Source of the DNA: Phytopythium helicoides
Lineage: Eukaryota > Oomycota > Peronosporomycetes > Pythiales > Pythiaceae
Assembly (NCBI GenBank): GCA_024867545.1
Contig: JANFNE010000005.1
Location: 62,001-126,000 of the forward strand
DNA length: 64,000 nt
Reading direction: 5' to 3'
The stretch's first letter is position 1, and every line of letters begins with the position of its first letter. Under the pieces are notes generated by a model that saw only the letters and a program-made list of their open reading frames with translations, did not search any database and was not told where the DNA came from. Below, one piece after another: positions 56,352 to 64,000 of the stretch. A program made the position numbers and the translations under genes.

Positions 56352-57380
56352 ATTGGGGGAAATCTGCCAAGTCGTCGCCACCGCCCGCTCCGCACGTACA
56401 AGTAGAGCCGAAGTGTTGTGAGTGTGTTCCTGATCCCCTCGCGGGCGCGGGCGGTGGCTGCAGGCTGTGTCAAGTAATCGTGTCAAGGTGTGTCATGCGT
56501 ACCCAAGCCGGTCGGCCGCCTGGGAGACATCCAAGCAAAGCAATCGGGGGCCCGAAGCGCTCGCCCCCACCCCGTGTATTTCGTAGATCCAAGATTCCTG
56601 TAGCAGAGTAGCAGCACCAGTATATTTATGCATAGGCGCCGACCCGCCCTCGAGAGCCGCAACTAAAACAAACAAAGCACTATGATGAACTCGTTCCTTC
56701 TTCGGTTTCATCGTCTTTCATCACCTTCTCCACATTCATCACCTCCTCCGCCTTCCTAGCGTCGAAAGCGCTCCATCGTACGTCCGAGGGTGGTTTCTGG
56801 GCACGGAATTACACGGCGAGGATGCGCACGCGCCTTTCTATCCGTGCGGATCCTCTGGGTGGGAGCGCTCCACGTCTGTCGGAGGAGCAGATTCACTGGC
56901 TCGAGTCTCGCCGTGGCGCATCCTGCGGTGACTCGCGCGGCTGGTGACGCGGCCGACGAGGCGCCGCCACGCTCGGCGCTTGGCAGCCGGAGATACGCGA
57001 CGAGCCTGTGGGCTTTGGCGTTCCGTAGAGGACGCGCATGGTGGCAAGGTGACGTCGGCCGCTCGGCTCAAGTGTCGAAGCTGACGTTGGTTGCGGGATG
57101 AGGGGTGACCCCTCGGCCCATCTCCGGATTTGCAGCTGATCTAACTATGCCAGGAGCGCGGTAAGGTGCACGACACCCTAATCCAGCAACTACTTCGCGA
57201 TCTTTGCGGGACGCGTATAAACTGCGGCCGTCCTGCGAGTCCTGCGTGACGATCGAGCAAGTGAGGACGCCGAGCGACTGCGTGGAGCTGCTTTTAGCCG
57301 TGCTGGAGCCTCGCCAAGGCTCTCGATCTCTCTAGCTGCATTGCCGCTTTTCTCCAGTCGAGTACGAGGACTTCAAGGCC
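56352..57380. other. Intergenic region before the TKL kinase
   Basis: One kb with no supportable frame. A CT-rich tract lies at about 56700-56750, and TATAAA at 57216-57221 is a possible core-promoter element 160 bp before the kinase ATG. Confidence 0.35.
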
Positions 57381-59264
57381 ATGAGCAACCTCCACTACAC
57401 CAAGTCGGGCAAGCTCGACATGCGTTACTCGAGCTCCAAGGCCGCGGTGGCGAGTGGCCACTCGGGCTCGAGGGCGTCCAGCTCCTCATCTAGCAGCTAT
57501 AGAGGTGGTAGCGGGGGCTTTGGAGGAGGCAGCAGTGGGCATTCGGGTTCTTCGGCTTCCTCAGGACTCCACTACAAGAAGGACGGGACACTTGACATGC
57601 GCTACAAATCGTCGCAGCAGGCTACCTCGGCGTACAGCACGCCTACTCAAGTCTCCAACTCGACCGGGCTGCACTTCAAGAAGGATGGGTCGCTCGATAT
57701 GCGGTACACGAGCTCGCGTGAGGCGGTGGCGCGCTCGGCTCCTCCGCCAGCGCCAGCATCCTCCGAGCTGCACCGCAAGAAGGATGGATCACTCGACATG
57801 CGATACAGATCGTCACGCGATTTCGTTGAAAAGATGGGAGAGCTCAGCGTCAACTCATCGACGGTGAGGACGACCAAGGGGGAATCAAAAACCAAGTCGC
57901 GGTTGCCAGGCATTCCGAGCTACGTGCCGGTCACGAGCACGGGTGCGCCAGATCTGCGAACCAGCCAAGCGAAGGGCTGGGTTCAACAGCAAGCGCAGCT
58001 CTGGCACCCATCCGAGGCGCTACCCGGTTGGGTCCCTCGCCATAAAGATGGATCGCCTGACATGACAAAAGCTGCGGCGAGGCACTTTATTGGCGCTTCG
58101 CCTGTGCTTGACCGCGGTTTGGAACACGACATGTACGATCTTCGTGACCAACGCGCATCGTACTACGAGACCAAGCGGCAGCAAGATGAATATTTCAACC
58201 ATCTCATGGAGATGCAGCGCCACGTTCCTGTCGAAATGGTCTCCGAGCCTGAGCCTGTGCGCGCGACGGCTAATATGCGTGAAGCGTTTGCGAACGTCAT
58301 TGAAGAAAAGGAAGACGATGCTGCGGTAGTCATGCCACTCAGTGCCGTCGCTCAGATCAACTACGACGAGGAACTCGAGATCGACGATGCCTCTGAGCCG
58401 CTTGGACAAGGAGGTTTCGGAACTGTGTACCGTGGCGTGTGGGATGAAAAGGACGTGGCGATCAAGAAGCTCCACGAGACCAAGCTCACGAAGAAGGAAC
58501 GCAAGATGTTCATTCGCGAGACACTTATCCTCGGGTTGCTGGGTGACCATCCCAACATCGTTCAGCTGTATGGCTACACCTTGAACCCGACTTGCCTTGT
58601 CATGGAATACGTGCCGAAAGGCAGTTTGAGTTACCTGCTTCACTACTGCGAGGATGCCGAAGTGGAGGCCAAGATGACGGATGGGCGAGTGAAGCACAAT
58701 ATCTTGTTGGGCATCACTTACGGAATGATTCAGCTTCATGCGTGTGGAGTGACACATGGCGATTTAAAGCCACAGAACGTGTTGATCACAGACGAGTTTC
58801 ACGCCAAGATTGCGGATTTTGGGTTGGCAACTTTTCGCGCCAAAGCAGCGAGCACAACTTCGTCGCACATGCTTAGTGGATCGAAGGGAGACGATGGCAA
58901 GGATGCAGATTACGAAGGCGTTGTTGGCGGCACCGCGGCGTACATGGCGCCAGAGCTCCTAGACGGGAACGCCATGGCAAATGAAAAGACGGACGTGTAC
59001 GCGTTCGGTGTGCTCATGAACGAGCTGCTGCACGAAGAGGAGCCGTACCAGCAGAATTTGCGCCAGTTCGTAGGCAAAGGTCCATTTGCCGCCGTACTGT
59101 TTGCCAAGTCAGGCAATCGTCCGCGCGTGAACGACAGGAAAGTGACGCCGGAGCTGAAACAGATCATCGAGAAGTGTTGGAGCGCAGCGCCGGGCGACCG
59201 ACCAACCTTCGGCGAGGTCGCCAAGCTGCTGGTCAGGTGCACGGTGCCGCACGCGTGCAGCTAA
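57381..59264 (+). CDS. TKL-type protein kinase with LDMRY repeats
   Basis: A single-exon protein of 627 aa. Four copies of a 20-residue unit, consensus LHxKKDGSLDMRYxSSRxAV, lie at residues 4-23, 63-82, 97-116 and 130-149, with a diverged form (PRHKDGSPDMTKAAARHF) at 219-236. A kinase domain occupies about 335-625: GQGGFGTV, Lys362, THGDLKPQN (Gly in place of Arg in HRD), DFG at 479-481 and APE at 523-525, most like tyrosine-kinase-like/RIPK kinases. HGD in place of HRD occurs in some TKL kinases and need not abolish activity. The role of the N-terminal repeats is unknown; they may bind a partner or substrate. Confidence 0.85.
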   Translation: MSNLHYTKSGKLDMRYSSSKAAVASGHSGSRASSSSSSSYRGGSGGFGGGSSGHSGSSASSGLHYKKDGTLDMRYKSSQQATSAYSTPTQVSNSTGLHFKKDGSLDMRYTSSREAVARSAPPPAPASSELHRKKDGSLDMRYRSSRDFVEKMGELSVNSSTVRTTKGESKTKSRLPGIPSYVPVTSTGAPDLRTSQAKGWVQQQAQLWHPSEALPGWVPRHKDGSPDMTKAAARHFIGASPVLDRGLEHDMYDLRDQRASYYETKRQQDEYFNHLMEMQRHVPVEMVSEPEPVRATANMREAFANVIEEKEDDAAVVMPLSAVAQINYDEELEIDDASEPLGQGGFGTVYRGVWDEKDVAIKKLHETKLTKKERKMFIRETLILGLLGDHPNIVQLYGYTLNPTCLVMEYVPKGSLSYLLHYCEDAEVEAKMTDGRVKHNILLGITYGMIQLHACGVTHGDLKPQNVLITDEFHAKIADFGLATFRAKAASTTSSHMLSGSKGDDGKDADYEGVVGGTAAYMAPELLDGNAMANEKTDVYAFGVLMNELLHEEEPYQQNLRQFVGKGPFAAVLFAKSGNRPRVNDRKVTPELKQIIEKCWSAAPGDRPTFGEVAKLLVRCTVPHACS

Positions 59265-59660
59265 GCCGGCGCAATGTGGTGCGTTTCGTAGCTCTTCTAT
59301 CATCCACTTCAACTTTGCGCCGTCTCGTGTTCGTCATAAAGATGATAAAAGTTGACGCACTCCTCTACAGCACGTCTTGCGCCATCCGATCCCACCGTTC
59401 CGTCGCCTGGACATGCCGAGGTTCTTTCGTGATCGTTTCGACGGGAAAAGCGCATGTCCACCCCACTCCCGCGCGTCCATGAGCCCCGCGAGCCCACTTC
59501 AACCAGTTCCACCCCCTCCTCTCCTCTTCCACTTATACTGTATCCCCCATAAATAAATACTATCAACCAGCCACCACAGTTTTGCGTATCACTGTACTTT
59601 GAATGATATCCACACCCTCCCTCCTGGTAGCTGGCGCCCCTCCTCGCTCCAGTTGGCAAC
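59265..59660. other. Kinase 3' flank and BCL7-like promoter
   Basis: The region includes AATAAATA at about 59550, a possible polyadenylation signal. No gene is seen. Confidence 0.35.
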
Positions 59661-60948
59661 ATGTCGAGTCGGGCGTCGAGGCGGTCGCAGGCGGCGCTGG
59701 CGGACGCGCCCGCCGCGCCCATGGCGGAGCTGCGCGCGCGCAAGTGGACGCGGCAGCTGCGTACTGTGGGCCACCTGACGCTCTGGAAGTGGGTGCCCGG
59801 TGCGTGCGGCGCTTCTCTCGCTGTGACGGCCGCAACTCGGCGCTAACGCGGTGGTGCTCGTGGGCTTGGCGCTCGTGGGCTCGACGCTGCGCAGACCAGG
59901 AGGTGCGGCGGCGTGAGGACTTGGTGAGCGACCAGGGATTGGGGCTAAGTCGACTCGTGATCGCTGTGCGGCGCGCAGGCGCCGACTGAGGCGTTGCAGA
60001 AGGGGGCGTTCAAGAAGACCAAGGGTGCGGGAGCGCGGTGGTGGCTGGCGTGGCATGCCCGCGCGGCAGAGCGCGCGTTTCTGGCGCTGTGTGTGCAGGA
60101 CTGTCTGACGAAGCTTGACTGGTTGAAGGACGCAAGCGCCAGCAGCCGATCGAGGTCGGCCGGATGACCCGCTCCGTGCGGCAGCATCTGGACGCCCCGC
60201 TCGAGCTGCTCAACGAATATCCGGTCTTCAGGGTGCGTACCCGATCGCGCGACTTTGCCTCGCGAACCAATTGTCTGACGGGTGATGTCGTCACCGCTCG
60301 CAGCAAAGCTCGTCCAAGCACTCGTCCACGACTACATCCCCTGCGCCGCACACAACCGCGACTACCGGTATCCATGCGACCAAGCAGCCGCTGCACCCGC
60401 ATGCTCCGGCTGCAGCCCCCGTTGAAGCGGCGGCAGTGTCAGCTGCTGCGAGTACGCAAGGATCGGCCCCTCCTGCTTTGCCTGCAGCTGAGCCTGCCGT
60501 GAGTGTGACAGCTCCAGCCGCCGCTTCCACGGCAGGGACTGCCGCGGCTGCTCCGGCCGGACCTGGAGCGATGGGAATGATGCCCATCGATGCGGGCAAC
60601 ATGCTCCCGGGCATGGTCCCGTCTGATGAACAGCTGGAGATGGCTCTCGACGACCTCCCTCTCCTGGACGCGGAAGAGGATCTTTTCAACGCTCCGTTTT
60701 TGACGGCATCGACTCCCCTCGTGCCTCCAAACCCTGCTCACCAAGCACCGGCGCCGGTGGCTCCCGAGGCGAGCTCGGGCAACCCAACTACGGTTCTCCA
60801 ACGAGATGACAACAACACGGGCGATGATGACTCGACTGCCTCGGGAACGGAGGAGGATGACGGGTCCGCCAACTCTGGAGCTGGTTCTCCACTTCCGTCA
60901 CCGTCGCCAGCGACGTCCCCAATGCCCTCGCGCTCTCCATCCCCCTAG
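59661..60948 (+). CDS. BCL7-like N-terminal domain protein
   Basis: Five exons, join(59661..59799,59895..59923,59979..60024,60129..60232,60304..60948), give 320 aa. Residues ~20-47 (AELRARKWTRQLRTVGHLTL, then WKWVP) match the core of BCL7 proteins (RKWEKKWVTVGDTSLxxxKWVP), accessory subunits of SWI/SNF (BAF) chromatin remodellers. A basic linker (GAFKKTKGRKRQQPIEVGR) and helix follow, and the C-terminal half is Pro/Ala/Ser/Asp-rich and disordered. Short middle exons are phase-consistent, but the exon 4 acceptor (GTTGAAG) is weak. A nuclear role is likely by analogy. Confidence 0.6.
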
Positions 60949-61096
60949 TTCTGGATCTCGGATGCTCGCCACGGTTAACAGCAAGACGCCTACTTCTGTT
61001 GAGCTGGACAGGGCGATTAGCAGCGACAGAGGCTAATGGAGCAATTGGATAGAAAACATATTTCATTCGTGCATGTAGTCCTTTGCTCTCGACTGC

Positions 61097-61558
61097 CTAC
61101 TTCCGAAGCATCTTCCTGACCATTGCCTGCAGCTCGACAGCGTCGTCCTCCTGGGTTTAAACACAACGTATTGCATATGAATTGACAACACACAGGCTTT
61201 TACGCCACCAAAAAGGAACCTACAGGCTCGTTGAACCTCGGGTTATGACGCAGGAGATGTCTTGCAAGATGGTTCAAGGGGTTGATAGCTTGTACGTCTT
61301 CGTCTCCATCAGTCTCTCTCTGGCGAGATGCCACTACCGCCTTCAGCAAGTGAACAATGGCTAAAGAGATGTGAGCTCAATATACTACAAGCCATCTCTC
61401 TCGGAGGAGCTGTATCACTGACCGGGGACCAGCGGCGGCACGATCCGCTCGATTAAATACTCGGCATCAGCTGTATCTGCACCGTCTTTTGTGGTATCGG
61501 CAAGCAGTGTCTCCAGGAACAGCTTGGTTGCGGTCTCTTCCTCTTCGTTGCGAGGCAT
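61097..61558 (-). CDS. Small ciliary-type helical protein (Dpy-30/RIIa-like)
   Basis: Three exons, complement(join(61097..61150,61224..61360,61423..61558)), encode 108 aa; no frame is long enough to show this gene without splicing. An N-terminal helix (EYLIERIVPPLVPAIVHLLK) and a C-terminal NPLNHLARHLLRHNPRFNEP give a pattern similar to RIIa/Dpy-30-like dimerisation modules in axonemal proteins. It lies 121 bp downstream of CFAP300 on the same strand. The family assignment is tentative; the exon joins are supported by phase and clean protein sequence. ATG 61558 is the first Met of the first exon. Confidence 0.55.
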
Positions 61559-61679
61559 CTTGATGGTAGAAATGCGACCAATCTCACTGTGATTAGGACT
61601 TCACATGGACGAAAGCATGGATGGGTAAGATCAAATCGCGAAGCAATCTATTTTCTGCTCGGCGCGTCTCGACCAAGTT

Positions 61680-62513
61680 CTACCAGAACGGCACATACTG
61701 GTGGTACCATATCGTCAGCCAGCGCTTCTTCGGATCGACGACAACAAAGCATGAATGGAATGGCGACTCGCTCTTGAAAATAGAGCTGGACCCGTCCACT
61801 GCATACGTATGAGATGTCACGTCGATAGCGGATCTATCCGCCACGTTCTTCTTCACCGACACGAGCGCCTTGTACAGTGCTCGTGCGGCGTCTTCGTAAG
61901 GCTGCAGCTTGTCATCTGACTGGCACAATGGGCCGCCGATCACTAGCGCACGGAATATCTTGAAGAAGAATTCTTGCTGTTCGTCATCGGGAGAAAAGAG
62001 GTCGCAGTGTTGCGAGTCAGGGTTGACTAGCATTTCGCGGAGCAAATCGCTGGTGGAGCAGCCATCGAATGTCTCATCAAAGCACCGACGCAATGACCCA
62101 TCTCCTGCAACAACGCCTGCAGTGGTGAGTCGATCCAAGAAGGAAGTACTGGTCACAGAGACCTTGAGGCGTGTCAAGTGCTGATGGTCCAGCTCCTTGG
62201 ATCCATTCATTGGCAGCTACGTTCACCCTATCTTAGCCACCGCCCAATACAAGCAAGCGAATCGAAGAAATCATGAACTTACACCAAGCAGGGATTGCAC
62301 ATCGCTCTCCTGAAAAAAATCGCAGATCAATCGCCGCTCGTCCTCCTCGCTCGCCACTCGACGTCGCACACGGAAGCGCAGCAGCTTGAGGCGGTCGCTG
62401 AGGTTCCACTGCAGCAGCTTCTGGCGCAGCTCAAAGTCGCTCTTGAGCACCGGAATCGCGTCTGGCAGCAGCTCAAACACTGCCTGCTCCTCTTTGGTCG
62501 GCTGCTTGTCCAT
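61680..62513 (-). CDS. CFAP300: CFAP300, dynein-arm assembly factor
   Basis: Two exons, complement(join(61680..62216,62283..62513)), give 255 aa, near the 267 aa of the human protein. Matching blocks occur along the whole length: LKSDFELRQKLLQWNLSDRL, CDFFQESDVQSLLG, VSVTSTSFLDRL, LREMLVNPDSQHCDLFSPDD, ALVIGGPLCQSDDKLQPYED, ALYKALVSVKKN and CFVVVDPKKRWLTIWYH at the end. CFAP300 is cytoplasmic and helps preassemble axonemal dynein arms; losing it immobilises cilia. The 66-nt phase-0 intron is confirmed by continuity of the homology. It supports flagellated zoospores in this organism. Confidence 0.9.
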
Positions 62514-62712
62514 TGCTGTTGGTCTTCACTCGACGCTTGCAGAAATGAAGATCACGACTTTGATACATCTCCGAGTTGAAGCGTCGCGTCTTTTGGTGTA
62601 TTCCATCTGATAGGATCATGAACTATGGTAGGTAAATATGAGTACGAAATAGATCGATATGATTGGTAGAAAAGAGAAAGTGCTCATGACGAAGAGCTCC
62701 ACTGACGAAGGA
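62514..62712. promoter_or_regulatory. Divergent promoter region, CFAP300 / tRNase Z
   Basis: About 200 bp between divergent starts, AT-rich in the middle. No initiator match stands out. Confidence 0.35.
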
Positions 62713-64000
62713 ATGGCGCGGGTCAATGGCCGCAACCTGTCGGTGCGTCGGCGCTTCCTGCCGCGGCTCATGATGCGCGGAGTGATGGTCTAATGCTGCG
62801 TGTCCTGCTGGTGAAGGTCGTGGCTGAGGTGCTGGGCACGGGCAGCGATGGCACAGAGCCCTCGCTCGTGCTGTCGGTGCGGCGCCACGGCGAGTTCAGC
62901 GCCGACGTGTCGGTGGTCGCGCGGCTGCTGTTCAACTGCGGCGAAGGCACGCAGCGGCTGTGCGGAGAGAACGGCGTCAAGCTGCGCTCGCTCGACTCGC
63001 TGTTTCTGACGCGGCTGGATGCACTGGTGAGAGATCGCTGTGGGAGTTGTAGCGTGAGGAGTTGTAGCTGACGGGGTCGTGGTCAGGACAGTCGGTGAGC
63101 GGCGTTCCGGGTATCATTTTCTCGCTTGGGTCGCTTGGCGCCCCCAGATTGAGATTGCACGGACCAGTGGGGCTGTCGGGGTTTCTGGGGGCTATCCGAA
63201 GCTTCGTGAGGCGCAAGTACCCGCAGATTGAGTGTGTCCATGTCAAGTCTGAGAGCGCAGCTGAACCGCCACCAGTCCCACAAGATGGCGTTGTGCTACG
63301 TCCTGACTGGAACTCCAGTGGCGTGATTGATGATGATTATGCTCGCGTTGCAGCTGTAGTGCTGGATACGTCAAATGGCAAGGAAGATCGCGTGTGCTCT
63401 TTCTGTGAGAATTGTCCAGACCTTGACAGCAGTCAGAAGGAGCTGAATGCAGCGAAAACCTCGCAAAATCAGAGTAGAGCTGTTGCCGGGCTCAAGACAG
63501 GGCGAGAAGGCGCAAGAAAGGATGACGAGCATGACGAATTCAAAAAGTGGCTGATACTGTTTTACGAGTCGAAGGAACCTGCAAAAGTGCCTTATGTCGA
63601 CGTCATCTTGAACCGGTATCGCGGACGCTACGATGACCTCAAAGACCAGCTAACTGCAAAATATGGCGACATTGACACTTCTTCCGCGAAGGCTGAATCA
63701 AAAGCTGCACTAACAAGGGCTACGTCTGGATCATCAAGTGACAGTAGCAGTGACAGCGACAGCGACAGCGACAACGATAGCGAATGCAACAATTCTACCA
63801 AGGCAGCATATGATGTGAATACTCCTTTAAACCGAGAATGGTTGATCCACTTCTATCAACTGCATCAGCCAGACCGATTGGTTCATATTGACAAGGTGTT
63901 GAAACAATTCCAAGGCCGAGAAGAGACCCTGAAGCGAATGCTTTTGCAAAAGTATTCTGTTTCCACGTCTACTCACCCTCAAGGAAAAACAGCGCAGCCT
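62713..64000 (+). CDS. ELAC2: tRNase Z, long form (ELAC2-like), 5' part
   Basis: Partial at the right edge. The preferred model is join(62713..62742,62817..63026,63092..>64000), with a 74-nt intron holding CTAAT before the acceptor; starting at ATG 62793 without that intron is the alternative. The protein begins VVAEVLGTGSDGTEPSLVLS, then LFNCGEGTQRLCGENGVKL, LFLTRLDALSVSGVPG and GPVGLSGFLGAI, the N-terminal half of long tRNase Z, which removes 3' trailers from tRNA precursors. From about residue 200 the frame holds an acidic DSDSDS run and two copies of a helical module (residues encoded near 63540-63660 and 63830-63950). The zinc-binding C-terminal half lies beyond the window. Confidence 0.82.
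63537..63957 (+). repeat. Duplicated stramenopile-type helical module inside tRNase Z
   Basis: Two ~40-residue units, EFKKWLILFYESKEPAKVPY... (63537-63662) and NREWLIHFYQLHQPDRLVHI... (63832-63957), share FY-x5-P-x6-D-x-[IV]-L-x2-[YF]-x-G-R and end near KY. They are separated by an acidic serine/aspartate stretch. Confidence 0.65.

Overview
The window looks like nuclear DNA of a zoospore-forming oomycete (stramenopile), close to the Phytophthora/Pythium lineage. Supporting signs are dense GC-rich genes, mostly 50-105 nt GT-AG introns, many single-exon genes, oomycete-type initiator matches (YCAYTYYC) upstream of several ATGs, a bZIP/START-like protein of an oomycete family, and several flagellar genes. 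No phage, CRISPR, rRNA or tRNA gene is visible. All exon joins were derived by eye from splice signals and reading-frame phase; each multi-exon model sums to an intact frame.

Layout. 0.9-5 kb: short-chain dehydrogenase (+), nitrilase/cyanide-hydratase type enzyme (-), three-exon bZIP/START-like gene (+). 5.5-7.7 kb: two tandem tetraspanin-like genes, the second behind a 30-base C tract. 7.8-9.3 kb (-) and 18.7-22.0 kb (+,+): three MOSC-domain (mARC-like) paralogues whose last four exons are exactly 128, 250, 103 and 319 nt in every copy. Between them lie SDE2 with CCCH and SPRY insertions, an alpha-helical/proline-rich protein, a Tubby protein with an Arg-Asp-rich N-terminus, and a putative flagellar EF-hand protein with SGYG repeats. 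22.1-30.6 kb: a PTPDC1-type phosphatase and a 1557-aa coiled-coil protein firing from a ~100 bp divergent promoter, a methyltransferase and a small membrane protein. 30.6-37 kb is the only long gene-poor stretch. 37-49.9 kb: a RING + HGGG zinc-repeat protein, an androglobin-like calpain-fold protein, a zinc-ribbon protein, an RPRD/RTT103-like CID protein, a membrane RING-H2 protein and a Ras-like GTPase. 50.8-64 kb: a response-regulator/NEK-like kinase/DEP/DUF547 fusion, an FCP1-like HAD phosphatase, a TKL kinase with LDMRY repeats, a BCL7-like protein, a small ciliary-type protein, CFAP300, and the 5' part of tRNase Z with an inserted helical repeat module.

Themes. Flagellar biology recurs (PTPDC1, androglobin-like, CFAP300, its small neighbour, the SGYG/EF-hand protein). 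Nuclear RNA and chromatin functions (SDE2, RPRD, BCL7, tRNase Z) and signalling (two kinases, two phosphatases, Ras) make up most of the rest. The most unusual items are domain fusions: REC-kinase-DEP-DUF547, RING plus HGGG repeats, SDE2 with SPRY/CCCH, and tRNase Z interrupted by stramenopile-type repeats.
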